This document shows positions 17,174 to 25,880 of a stretch of 64,000 bases of DNA, in pieces. Source of the DNA: Bradyrhizobium sp. BR13661. Lineage in GTDB: Bacteria > Pseudomonadota > Alphaproteobacteria > Rhizobiales > Xanthobacteraceae. Both the position numbers and the translations under genes were made by a program. The stretch spans positions 62,001 to 126,000 of the forward strand of contig NZ_JARXWB010000019.1 in assembly GCF_029892425.1 (NCBI RefSeq). The letters run 5' to 3'. The first letter of the stretch is position 1; every line of letters begins with the position of its first letter. The notes under the pieces are model-generated. The model did not search any database. It was not told the origin of the DNA and worked only from the letters and a program-made list of their open reading frames with translations.

Positions 17174-18367
17174 TCACACCACCTTGGCGTCTCTGAGCTT
17201 TGCGATCTCGTCGGCGGCGAAGCCGAACTCCTTCAGCACCTCGTCGGTCTGCTCGCCGAAATCCGGCGGGCGCGCGACCATCTTGCTTGGCGTGCGCGAC
17301 AGCGTCACGGGCTGGCCGACCAAGCGGATGTGGCGGCCCTCGTCATTGGGCACGTCCTGCGCGATGCCGAGATGCCTGACCTGGGCGTCCTCGAACATCT
17401 GGTCGATGGCGTAGATCGGCCCGCAGGGCACGCCGGCCTCGTTGAGCTCGCGCACCCAGGTCTCGGTCGACTTCGTCAACGTGCGCTTCTCGATCTCGGC
17501 GTTGAGCGCGTCGCGGTTCTTTGAGCGGGCGGGCGCGGTCGCATAATCGGGATGGCTGTAGAGCTCGGGCGCCCCGATGGCCTGCGCGCAGCGCTCCCAG
17601 ATCCGTCCGCCTGTCGTGGCGATGTTGATGTAGCCGTCGGAGGTCTTGAACACGCCGGTCGGGATGCTGGTCGGATGGTTGTTGCCGGCCTGTTTTGCCA
17701 CCTCTTTCTCCATCAGCCAGCGAGCGGCCTGGAAGTCGAGCATGAAGATCTGGGCCTGCAGCAGCGACGTCTGCACCCACTGGCCCTTGCCCGACACCTC
17801 GCGCTCGAGCAGCGCGGTGAGGATGCCCATGGCGCAGAACAGGCCCGCGGTGAGGTCGGCGACGGGAATGCCGACCCGCATCGGGCCTTCGCCCGGCGCG
17901 CCCGTGATCGACATCAACCCGCCCATGCCCTGCGCGATCTGATCGAACCCGGGCCGCTTGTGATAGGGGCCGTCCTGACCGAAGCCGGAGATGCTGCCAT
18001 AGACGATGCGCGGGTTGATCGCGGCGAGGCTCTCATAGTCGATGCCGAGCTTCTTCTTCACGTCGGGGCGGAAATTCTCGACCACGACGTCGGCCTTGGC
18101 GGCGAGGCGCTTGAACACGGCCAGCCCGCGCTCGTCCTTCAGGTTCAGAGTCATGGCCCGCTTGTTGCGGTGCAAATTCTGGAAGTCGGAGCCGCGGCGC
18201 GGCCCACCCGGCTGCTCGCCGCCGGCATCCTCGGTCAGCGCGTCGATCTTGATCACCGTGGCGCCCCAGTCCGCGAGCTGCCGCACGCAGGTCGGCCCGG
18301 ACCGGACGCGGGTCAGATCGAGCACGGTAAAGCGCGACAGGGCTTCCGAGGCATGCGGAAAGGGCAT
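17174..18367 (-). CDS. Class III CoA-transferase (CaiB/BaiF family)
   Basis: A 397-residue family III CoA-transferase, which moves CoA between acids by way of an aspartyl-CoA thioester. Seen are LSRFTVLDLTRVRSGPTCVRQLADWGATVIKI at the N-terminus (read in pieces), HRNKRAMTLNLKDERG, VENFRPDVKKKLG and the catalytic-Asp block GIPVADLTAG near residue 170. The start at 18367 gives the typical N-terminus; a longer reading to 18460 adds a non-conserved leader. It is convergent with the Omp25-like gene and may be monocistronic. It could activate the acid imported by the TTT system for the crotonases of this region. The substrate is unknown. Confidence 0.9.
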   Translation of the reverse strand: MPFPHASEALSRFTVLDLTRVRSGPTCVRQLADWGATVIKIDALTEDAGGEQPGGPRRGSDFQNLHRNKRAMTLNLKDERGLAVFKRLAAKADVVVENFRPDVKKKLGIDYESLAAINPRIVYGSISGFGQDGPYHKRPGFDQIAQGMGGLMSITGAPGEGPMRVGIPVADLTAGLFCAMGILTALLEREVSGKGQWVQTSLLQAQIFMLDFQAARWLMEKEVAKQAGNNHPTSIPTGVFKTSDGYINIATTGGRIWERCAQAIGAPELYSHPDYATAPARSKNRDALNAEIEKRTLTKSTETWVRELNEAGVPCGPIYAIDQMFEDAQVRHLGIAQDVPNDEGRHIRLVGQPVTLSRTPSKMVARPPDFGEQTDEVLKEFGFAADEIAKLRDAKVV

Positions 18368-18461
18368 CTTTGATGGCTCCGGGAACAGATTGCGGGCCCT
18401 ACCATAGTGCCGAAAGATCATGCGGCAAGCGTCGACCGGCGCAGCAGCCATGCGCGGCACC

Positions 18462-21400
18462 TCACCAGCTGTATTTGAACACGCCCTTGCCGGAATAGCT
18501 GGTGAGGTTACCGGAAAACTCGCCGTCGAAGGTGCCGGCGATCGAGAAGCCGTTCAGCCATTTCACCTCGGCGCTGGCGCTGACAAGCGCGGAATCCGCG
18601 TCGACCCTGGCGCCGTTCACGACGAAGCTGGTGCCGGGCAGGGTCTGGAACAGCGCGGTGACGGCGCGGCTCGGGTTGTAGTCATGCGCCCAGGCGGCGC
18701 GGCCGCGTAAGGTCAGCACGCCGTTCTGCATTGCGTAGGATTTGTCGGTACGCAGGCCGAGCTCGGAGCGGGTGTCGGTCAGCGACTGCGCGGCATAGTT
18801 CAGCGCGAACAGGCCACCGCTGATGAGGCTGACTTCGGAATAGTTCGGCAGGTTGAAGTTCGTCAGCTGAGCGGCCGCATAGGGCGTGATGCCGATCAAT
18901 GGCGTCGTGAAGCGATAGCCGCCCTCGAAGCGGGCTGAGAAGGTGTCGGCCTTGAAGCGGCCCTGCAGCTGGTCGAAGCCGCCGGGCGCCACCGTGCGGT
19001 TGGTGGTGACATCGTGCCAGCCATAGGCAAGCGCCGCGGCGACGTAGGCCGGGCCGAAATTGTGCCGGCCATAGACGCCGGCCTGGAACATGTCTGCGGA
19101 GCCTGTTCCCATCGCATTGGCAAGCGCGTAGTTCAGCCCGCCGCCGCCGAGCGAAAAGCCGACCAGCGTATCCATTGAAAGTCTGTAGTCGGCGCCGGCA
19201 GCGCCGCCCCAGACCCGCGCCGTCAGATCCTGTGAGCCGACGACGGCGTTGCCGCCGACCTGCGCCGAGCCGCCATAGCCGGCCGTCCAGACGCTCCAGC
19301 GATTGATCGGCTGCGACAGCTGCGGCGCCTTGGTCGCCATCGCAAAGGCCTCGCGCTCGCGCGCGGTGGCTGGGCGCATCGAGGCATAGGCGTCGTCATC
19401 ATCGGCGAATTGCGCGATGCTGCCCGCCTTTGTGAACCCGCTCGAGCGGCCCGCGATGGTCGGATCCAGCATCAGGTTCAGGAACTGGCCGTCGGCGTTG
19501 ATCGCGGACTGGATGATGCCGGTGCCGAGCTCGCCCGAAGCGGCGGTCAGCCCTGAAGGCGTCAGCGCGGCGAAGGCCGCGGGAATGCCGCCGGTGGTGT
19601 TGAAGAAATTGGTCAGGGTGTTGGCGACATTCTGCTGGTTGATATTGAGGCCACCGCCGCTGCCGGGCGTGAAGTTGATGCCGATGTTGAGGAAGACGTT
19701 GTTGGCGTCGTAGCTCAGCGTCGCCTTGATCGACGACATGTTGGAAACGACCGCCGGATTGAAGGTCGTGCCGCCGAGGCCGCCGGTCGTGGACAGGATC
19801 TTGTACTGCTTCTTCACGGTGCCGGAGCCGAACAGCGCGCTCACCGTCGCGCCGCCGAGCGTGGCTGCGCCGGTGACGCTGGCGAGGCTCGCAGCGTTCG
19901 AGGAGACCTGCACCATATAGGTCGAGGCCGCGGTGAAGCTCAGGGGGCCGTTGATCGCGAGCGTGCCGACCGCGCCCGGGTTGCCCGGCGCGAGCGTGCC
20001 GCCGTTCACAGTGACGCTGCCGACAGCGCCGGAACCTGCGAGCGTGCCGCCGGCATTGACGGTGGAGGCGCTGGTGATCGAGCCGTTCACCACGAGCGTG
20101 CCGCCGTTCACGGTGGTCGCGCCGCCGTAGTTGCTGGCGCCGCTCAGGGTTTCGGTGCCGCCGGCCATGGTGAGGCCACCGCCGCCGTCGATGGTTCCAG
20201 CGAAAGTGCCGTTGCCGTTGGTGATGGTGAGCGTGTTGGCGCCGAGATGGACGAATGCCGCGGGGGCGCTGCCGGCCAGCGACTTGATCGACGTGCCGGC
20301 GGCCAGCGCCGAGATGTCGAAGACGCCGTTGGCGACGACATTGCGCGAGGTCGCGATGCTACCATCGCTGCCGCCATTGGCGAGATCCAGCTCACCGCCG
20401 GTCGCGATGGTCGTGGTTCCGGTATAGGTGTTGACGCCGTAGAGCTGTTGCGTGGCGCCGTTGGCGATGACGAGGTTGCCGCCCACGCCACCGGCAATAC
20501 CGCCATCCTGGATCACGCCGCCGTACAAGCTGCCGCTTGTGATCGTGAGTGTCTTGGATCCCAGCGAAACGAAGCTGCCGCCGGTAGCGGAGACCAGAGC
20601 CCTCACTGACGCGCCGGAGGTCGTTTGCGAAATGTCGAACGTGCCGCCTGCACCGGGCGTGAACGTGACGCTGGCCGAGCTCGCAATCGATCCGCCGCCC
20701 TTGAGCGCCAGCGTTGCGCCGGCATCGATCGCCGTTGCGTTGGAGTAGGTGTTCACGCCCGAGAGCGTCTGCGTTCCGCTGAACACGTCGATCCCGCCGG
20801 TGCCCTGGATCACGCCGGCGAACTCGGTCGAGCCGTTGGTCATGAGCAGGCTCTTGCTGCCCAGGTTGACGACGCCACTCGAATTGCCGGCGAGTGTCGT
20901 AATGGCGGCGAAAGATAACGGAGCTACCCCAGAGATGTCGAACGTCGCGTTCACCGTCACGACGCTGGAGGACGAGATGCTGCCGAGGCCCGACAGCGCC
21001 AGCGTTTCCGTCGAGATCGTCGTCGCGCCCGAATAGGTGTTGCCACCCGTCAGCGTCAGCGTGCCGATGCCGACCTTGGTCAGGCCGCCGCCGACGCCGG
21101 AGATCACGCCGTCGACCTGGGTCGAGGTGTTGAGGCTGCCGGTGGTCAGCGTGTTCCCGCCAAGCACGTAATTGCCGCCACCGGCAATCGACCCGGCCGT
21201 CGTGCCGCCATTGGTTAGGCCGGAAAAGTCGACCGTGCCGCCGGCGGCGGTGATGAAGCGCGCGCTGCCGCCGCTGCTCGTTCCGGTGAAGTTCGTGGTG
21301 CCGCCACTGTTGGTGGTGATGGTGGAACTGCCGGCGGTGGCGGAGTTGGCGAAGTTCAGCGTGCCGCTGTTGGAGATCGTCGCGGTGCCGGCGGTGGACG

Positions 21401-22058
21401 AGGTGTTGAAGGTCACGAAGCCGGTCGCGTTGTTCGTGATGTTCGAGCCACCCGCCGAGCTGGCGTCGTTGAAATTGACCACCGCGGTGTTGACGATCGT
21501 CGCGGTGCCGGCCGTGCTGTTGTTGTTGAACTCGATATCGCCGCTGCTGGTGATGTTCGCCGTGCCGGCGGTCGCGCTGTTGTTGAAGCTCATCGAGCCG
21601 CCGACGACGCTGTACGTCACGACATGGCTGCCGCCGCTCGCGCTGCTCGAATTGATGAACACCATGGGCGCGCCGACGTTGAACGTCTGTGTGTTGGTCG
21701 AATTGTTGAAGATGCCGGCGCCGTTGACCAGGAAGATGTCGCCGGTGGTGATGGTATAGGCCGGCGCGTTGGGCGTGCCGGTGAAGATCACCTGGCCGAT
21801 ATTGACGAGGCCGCTGGCGGTGACGTTGGTCGGGCCTGTGGTCGAGAACGTCGCGATGCCGTCCGGCACCACGCCCGACGGGTTCCAGTTCGTGCCGACC
21901 GTCCATTCGCCGGACGAGGCCCCGGTCCAGGTGCCGTCGGCGGCGTGTGCGCCGACGACGCCGAGGGCCGTGGTGGCGAGCAGGGTCGCGAGCGAGTGCC
22001 TGGCGACAGAGCGCAGCCGGTCGTCCATCCTTCCACGCGCGACCATCGGTCCAGCCAT
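18462..22058 (-). CDS. Autotransporter (type Va secretion) with beta-helix passenger
   Basis: A protein of about 1200 residues. A signal peptide (ATLLATTALGVVGAHA) is followed by a Gly/Ser/Thr/Asn-rich passenger. The passenger first has about seven short repeats of 19-23 residues (21222-21659). It then has several passenger-associated repeats of the form LTKVGIGTLTLTGGNTYSG and GTQTLSGVNTY, ending in GTLAPGNPGAVGTLAING. The last 280 or so residues form the autotransporter beta-barrel (RWSVWTAGYGGSAQVGG, AGVYGRHNFGPAYVAAALAYG, SELGLRTDKSY) ending in FKYSW, a proper barrel C-terminus. No protease triad was recognised, so adhesion or surface structure is the likely role. Several Met codons precede the signal peptide. 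I chose 22058, which has GAAGGG upstream; 22028 is also possible. Confidence 0.9.
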   Translation of the reverse strand: MAGPMVARGRMDDRLRSVARHSLATLLATTALGVVGAHAADGTWTGASSGEWTVGTNWNPSGVVPDGIATFSTTGPTNVTASGLVNIGQVIFTGTPNAPAYTITTGDIFLVNGAGIFNNSTNTQTFNVGAPMVFINSSSASGGSHVVTYSVVGGSMSFNNSATAGTANITSSGDIEFNNNSTAGTATIVNTAVVNFNDASSAGGSNITNNATGFVTFNTSSTAGTATISNSGTLNFANSATAGSSTITTNSGGTTNFTGTSSGGSARFITAAGGTVDFSGLTNGGTTAGSIAGGGNYVLGGNTLTTGSLNTSTQVDGVISGVGGGLTKVGIGTLTLTGGNTYSGATTISTETLALSGLGSISSSSVVTVNATFDISGVAPLSFAAITTLAGNSSGVVNLGSKSLLMTNGSTEFAGVIQGTGGIDVFSGTQTLSGVNTYSNATAIDAGATLALKGGGSIASSASVTFTPGAGGTFDISQTTSGASVRALVSATGGSFVSLGSKTLTITSGSLYGGVIQDGGIAGGVGGNLVIANGATQQLYGVNTYTGTTTIATGGELDLANGGSDGSIATSRNVVANGVFDISALAAGTSIKSLAGSAPAAFVHLGANTLTITNGNGTFAGTIDGGGGLTMAGGTETLSGASNYGGATTVNGGTLVVNGSITSASTVNAGGTLAGSGAVGSVTVNGGTLAPGNPGAVGTLAINGPLSFTAASTYMVQVSSNAASLASVTGAATLGGATVSALFGSGTVKKQYKILSTTGGLGGTTFNPAVVSNMSSIKATLSYDANNVFLNIGINFTPGSGGGLNINQQNVANTLTNFFNTTGGIPAAFAALTPSGLTAASGELGTGIIQSAINADGQFLNLMLDPTIAGRSSGFTKAGSIAQFADDDDAYASMRPATAREREAFAMATKAPQLSQPINRWSVWTAGYGGSAQVGGNAVVGSQDLTARVWGGAAGADYRLSMDTLVGFSLGGGGLNYALANAMGTGSADMFQAGVYGRHNFGPAYVAAALAYGWHDVTTNRTVAPGGFDQLQGRFKADTFSARFEGGYRFTTPLIGITPYAAAQLTNFNLPNYSEVSLISGGLFALNYAAQSLTDTRSELGLRTDKSYAMQNGVLTLRGRAAWAHDYNPSRAVTALFQTLPGTSFVVNGARVDADSALVSASAEVKWLNGFSIAGTFDGEFSGNLTSYSGKGVFKYSW
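21222..21659 (-). repeat. Seven short passenger repeats in the autotransporter
   Basis: Units of 19-23 residues, each beginning near an aromatic residue, with a consensus close to F-N-x-S-S/T-A-G-T/S-x-x-I-T/S-N-S-G-x-x-N. Examples are FNNSATAGTANIT, FNNNSTAGTATIV, FNTSSTAGTATIS and FANSATAGSSTIT. This length is one turn of a right-handed beta-helix. The DNA of the units is only partly conserved, so the array is old. Confidence 0.75.
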
Positions 22059-22358
22059 CGGCCCTTCACACATCGCCAAAGCAAATCATCGAGCGGGCGG
22101 GGCATGCCCTTCCGTCATGATCTCATGCCAATGCAACGGGTGTCAGTGAACAGCGGTCAATCTGCGCGGAGTTCATGCCCGTTTGCTTTGCAATTTCAGC
22201 GATCGTTGCCGTCGGGCAACATCTTTACGCGTTGCAACATCGGAGCGGGAATCTTGCGAGCAGATCAGGCCGGGAGCGGGTTGAAGGCAAGGCCCATCGG
22301 GTTTAGTTTTCGGGCGCGCCTGCTGCGCGCTGGCGCGGCCGGCCGCGAAGGAACCTGG

Positions 22359-22970
22359 ATGTCCGTCTGGCTGAAACCGAGCCGAATGGCCGTGCTTTGC
22401 GCGGCGTTTGGCGTCGCCCAGACCATGGCGGCGACCTCGTCGCGCGTCGATATCCTGCCCGACGATCCGGCTGGCAGTCCGGCCGCGAGCGCCGATACCG
22501 GCACGGTGAAGCCGGTTGCCCGGCCCGCGCCGGTCGCAGGCAGGCCGGCGCCCCACGGCAATCCGCTGTGGTCGGTGCCCCTGACGGCGCTGACCGCGAC
22601 CCTGGAACGTCCGATCTTCTCGCCCACGCGCCGACCGCCGCCGCGCGCGGTCGCCGCCGTCCCGGTCGTCGAGCTTCGCGCCCCGCCGCCGCCAAAACCG
22701 GTCGAGCCGCCGCCGCTGGTTCTGGTTGGGGCAGTCATTGGCGAGGGGGATGCCATCGCGATCCTCGTCAACCGCTCCGACCAGAAGGTCCTTCGCATGC
22801 GACCAGGCGAAACCCTCGGCGGCTGGTCGCTGACCTCGGTGCAGCCCCGCGAAGTGACGTTCAAGCAGGGCAATCGCAGCGAGGTGCTGGCGCTGCAGCG
22901 ACCGGGCGGGACCAGTGCACCGGCGGGATTGCCTGCCCCTGAGCCCCTGCCGACGGCGGCGGCAAACTAA
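22359..22970 (+). CDS. GspN/GspC-like general secretion pathway protein
   Basis: A 203-residue protein with an N-terminal hydrophobic segment (MAVLCAAFGVAQTMAA), a Pro-rich linker, and NPLWSVPLTALTATLERPIFSP. The last block is the typical opening of the short GspN/GspC-like proteins annotated in Bradyrhizobium type II secretion loci. The C-terminal half (LVLVGAVIGEGDAIAILVNR, VLRMRPGETLGGWSLTSVQ) resembles the homology-region domain of GspC, which in type II secretion contacts the secretin. No other gsp gene follows intact: a 28-codon frame at 22973 is all that could remain of a neighbour. The protein is therefore either an orphan or a relic. The family call is moderate. Confidence 0.65.
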   Translation: MSVWLKPSRMAVLCAAFGVAQTMAATSSRVDILPDDPAGSPAASADTGTVKPVARPAPVAGRPAPHGNPLWSVPLTALTATLERPIFSPTRRPPPRAVAAVPVVELRAPPPPKPVEPPPLVLVGAVIGEGDAIAILVNRSDQKVLRMRPGETLGGWSLTSVQPREVTFKQGNRSEVLALQRPGGTSAPAGLPAPEPLPTAAAN

Positions 22971-23272
22971 CGATGCCGACCACGGCCAGCACGACGTCGT
23001 TCGCGCCCTTCGTGCCGCGCTCGACGCCGAAGAACGGCGAATCGGACGGGCTCTGAGTGGACTATCGGGTCGTGGGAGAGAGGAACTCGGACGCCGATCT
23101 GTGTTCGTACCGACCGCTTGGCCCCACGAAACGGAAAATTAACATCATAGCGTCGAACATTTGTGCCAATACGGAGGTAGGTGGCGCAGATGTGCAGATT
23201 CGCCGCGCGCTCCGCTTTTCCTCAGAGCCGAACTGTACTTAATCTTACGATTCTGGCGTCGAGAGATAGACC
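22971..23272. other. Intergenic stretch, possible relic of a secretion gene
   Basis: No full gene is seen. A short frame at 22973-23056 (ATG three bases after the previous stop, 27 residues, starting MPTTASTTSFAPFVPRSTP) is placed as the next gene of a gsp operon would be, but ends at once. The right part (from about 23130) becomes AT-richer and should contain the promoter of the metalloprotease gene. Confidence 0.4.
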
Positions 23273-25771
23273 TTGAGATCAAAATCTACCCCGGACACAG
23301 ACTTGGTCTCCGACGATCCTTTTTATTCGGTCGTCGGCGATAGCATTCAGGGAAGTTACATCCCAGCGGGTTCGGCAGGCTCGTCATCGGGAGGGACAAC
23401 GACCGGCTCGGTCTTGTCGGTAACCGCGGGCGGCATCATCATCAATCTCGTTCTGGACGCCGCAGCGCAAGCTGCACCCGCGAGCTTCAAAAGCGGCTTG
23501 CAGCAGGCGGTCGCGATCCTGGCAGCCAACATTACCGACAAAATCACCGTTAATATCAATATCGATTACAGTGGCACTGGGGGCGGTGCCGCGGCCGGGC
23601 CCGACAACGGTCTCTACGAGAATTATTCGTGGGTTCACTCTGAGTTGGTGAACAACGCCAGCTCAGGCGACACGACGTTCAACAGCCTTCCGAGCGGGAC
23701 AGCGATCCAGGGGCAGTCGAACGTCGCTGTCTGGAATGCGCAGCTGAAGCTTTGGGGTATCATTGGTGCCAACGACACCACGACCGACGACGCCAGCGCG
23801 AAATTCTCAACTGACATCAATCCAAATCTATTGGTCGGTGTCGCGCTTCACGAACTGACCCATGCGATCGGCCGCGTGCCGTATGGGGCAGCGCCGGATG
23901 TCTTCGATTTCTATCGTTTCACGAGTCCAGGCGTGCAGCTGTTTTCCGGTGCGCAGACCGCGCCGGCCGCCTATTTCTCGCTGGACGGGGGTAACACCAA
24001 GCTGGCGGATTACGGCCAGTCTTCCGATCCGAGCGACTTCCTAAACAGCGGTGTGCAGGGGCCCAATGATCCCTTCAATGAATACTATACCGGCAGCACT
24101 ATTCAGAGCCTAACGGCAATCGACCTGAGGCAACTCGATGCTTTGGGATTTCATACGCAGCCCGTTCTGCCTGATTTGACCGCCTCGTTCGACAGCGTCA
24201 GCAGCACGACGATTGCGGCGGGCGGGAGCACTAACGTTGACTTCTGGGTGGTGAATTTTGGCAAGGCCGCCGCTGCCGCGTCGATCTCGGGCCTCTATCT
24301 GTCGACCGACGCGACGATCACGACTGGAGATACGCTGCTGACGACGGTGGCCTCGCCAGGGCTGTCGGCGAACGGGGCGACGGGCTATTACGATCACCAG
24401 ACTGTCTCGCTGGCGCTTCCCGCCAATCTGGCACCCGGCACTTACTACATCGGCGGAATCGCGGACTACAATAATGCAGTTCCGGAGAGCAACCAGGTCA
24501 ACCACAATCACAATGTTACGCAGATCACAGTGACAGGGCCGGCTCTACCTGATTTGACTGCGTCGTTCGACAGTGTCAGCAGCACGACGATTGCGGCGGG
24601 CGGGAGCACGAACGTTGACTTCTGGGTGGTGAATTTTGGCAAGGCTGCCGCTGCCGCGTCGGTCTCGGGCCTCTATCTGTCGACCGACGCGACGATCGAT
24701 ACTGGAGATACGCTGCTAACGACGGTGGCCTCGCCAGGGCTGTCGGCCAACGGGGCGACGGGCTATTACGATCACCAGACTGTCTCGCTGGCGCTTCCCG
24801 CCAATCTGGCACCGGGCACTTACTACATCGGCGGAATCGCGGACTACAATAATGCAGTTCCGGAGAGCAACCAGGTCAACCACAATCACAGTGTTACGCA
24901 GATCACAGTGACAGGGCCGGCTCTGCCTGATTTGACCGCGTCGTTCGACAGCGTGAGCAGCACCACGATTGCGGCGGGCGGAAGCACCAACGTTGACTTC
25001 TGGGTGGTGAATTTTGGCAAGGCCGCCGCCGCCGCGTCGATCTCGGGCCTCTATCTGTCGACCGACGCGACGATCACGACTGGAGATACGCTGCTGACGA
25101 CGGTGGCCTCGCCAGGGCTGTCGGCGAACGGGGCGACGGGCTATTACGATCACCAGACTGTCTCGCTGGCGCTTCCCGCCAATCTGGCACCCGGCACTTA
25201 CTACATCGGCGGAATCGCGGACTACAACAATGCAGTTCCGGAGAGCAACCAGGTCAACCACAATCACAATGTTACGCAGATCACAGTGACAGGGCCGGCT
25301 CTGCCTGATTTGACCGCCTCGTTCGACAGCGTCAGCAGCACGACGATTGCGGCGGGCGGAAGCACTAACGTTGACTTCTGGGTGGTGAATTTTGGCGAGG
25401 CCGCCGCTGCCGCGTCGGTCTCGGGCCTCTATCTGTCGACCGACGCGACGATCGATACTGGAGATACGCTGCTAACGACGGTGGCCTCGCCAGGGCTGTC
25501 GGCGAACGGGGCGACGGGCTATTACGATCACCAGACTGTCTCGCTGGCGCTTCCCGCCAATCTGGCGCCCGGAACTTATTACATCGGCGGAATCGCGGAC
25601 TACAATAATGCAGTTCCGGAGAGCAATCAGGTCAACCACAATCACAATGTTACGCAGATTACTGTTGTTGCCGCATCGCACCAGGCGCCGGACACGACTA
25701 GCGGCGGTTTAGACCACCCCGATTCCGGATTTCATTTTGTCGACCCGACAGGACACTTCATTATAGTCTGA
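23273..25771 (+). CDS. Zinc metalloprotease-like secreted protein with four CARDB-type repeats
   Basis: A protein of 832 residues. The N-terminal domain (1-297) contains the zinc motif HELTHAIGR at about 193-201, that is HExxHxxGR, in which the two His and a later ligand would bind zinc. It resembles the Bradyrhizobium proteins annotated as NF038122-type metalloproteases. Four tandem 126-residue domains follow (298-801). Each starts LPDLTASFDSVSSTTIAAGG and ends YYIGGIADYNNAVPESNQ, typical of CARDB/Ig-like adhesion modules. There is no Sec signal peptide; the short tail ending GHFIIV resembles C-terminal signals of type I secretion, which is inference. The start is a TTG at 23273 because an in-frame stop lies just upstream at 23267. 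Confidence 0.82.
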   Translation: MRSKSTPDTDLVSDDPFYSVVGDSIQGSYIPAGSAGSSSGGTTTGSVLSVTAGGIIINLVLDAAAQAAPASFKSGLQQAVAILAANITDKITVNINIDYSGTGGGAAAGPDNGLYENYSWVHSELVNNASSGDTTFNSLPSGTAIQGQSNVAVWNAQLKLWGIIGANDTTTDDASAKFSTDINPNLLVGVALHELTHAIGRVPYGAAPDVFDFYRFTSPGVQLFSGAQTAPAAYFSLDGGNTKLADYGQSSDPSDFLNSGVQGPNDPFNEYYTGSTIQSLTAIDLRQLDALGFHTQPVLPDLTASFDSVSSTTIAAGGSTNVDFWVVNFGKAAAAASISGLYLSTDATITTGDTLLTTVASPGLSANGATGYYDHQTVSLALPANLAPGTYYIGGIADYNNAVPESNQVNHNHNVTQITVTGPALPDLTASFDSVSSTTIAAGGSTNVDFWVVNFGKAAAAASVSGLYLSTDATIDTGDTLLTTVASPGLSANGATGYYDHQTVSLALPANLAPGTYYIGGIADYNNAVPESNQVNHNHSVTQITVTGPALPDLTASFDSVSSTTIAAGGSTNVDFWVVNFGKAAAAASISGLYLSTDATITTGDTLLTTVASPGLSANGATGYYDHQTVSLALPANLAPGTYYIGGIADYNNAVPESNQVNHNHNVTQITVTGPALPDLTASFDSVSSTTIAAGGSTNVDFWVVNFGEAAAAASVSGLYLSTDATIDTGDTLLTTVASPGLSANGATGYYDHQTVSLALPANLAPGTYYIGGIADYNNAVPESNQVNHNHNVTQITVVAASHQAPDTTSGGLDHPDSGFHFVDPTGHFIIV
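24171..25682 (+). repeat. Four tandem 378-bp repeats (CARDB-type domains)
   Basis: Units begin at 24171, 24549, 24927 and 25305, each exactly 378 bp (126 codons) and nearly identical in DNA. Units 1 and 3 encode ASISGLYLSTDATITTGDT, whereas units 2 and 4 encode ASVSGLYLSTDATIDTGDT. The pattern is therefore A-B-A-B, which points to duplication of a 756-bp two-unit block. Unit 4 carries NFGEAA where the others have NFGKAA. Confidence 0.95.
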
Positions 25772-25880
25772 CCTCTTTGGGGGCCTATGTTGGGTTGGTG
25801 GTCTGCAGGCGTGGTTGTTACCCCTATCCATCTGTAATGACCAACTGGTGGTTAAGCTATGTCTTTGATCTATCGTTGAT

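Noticed and set aside
20392..21906. A 504-codon frame inside the autotransporter gene
   Set aside because: Its protein is a shifted reading of the repeat DNA (runs of Arg, Gln, His) with no signal or domain.
24171..25682. CRISPR-like or transposon repeats
   Set aside because: The 378-bp units are in frame with a long coding region, have no spacers, and encode complete protein domains.
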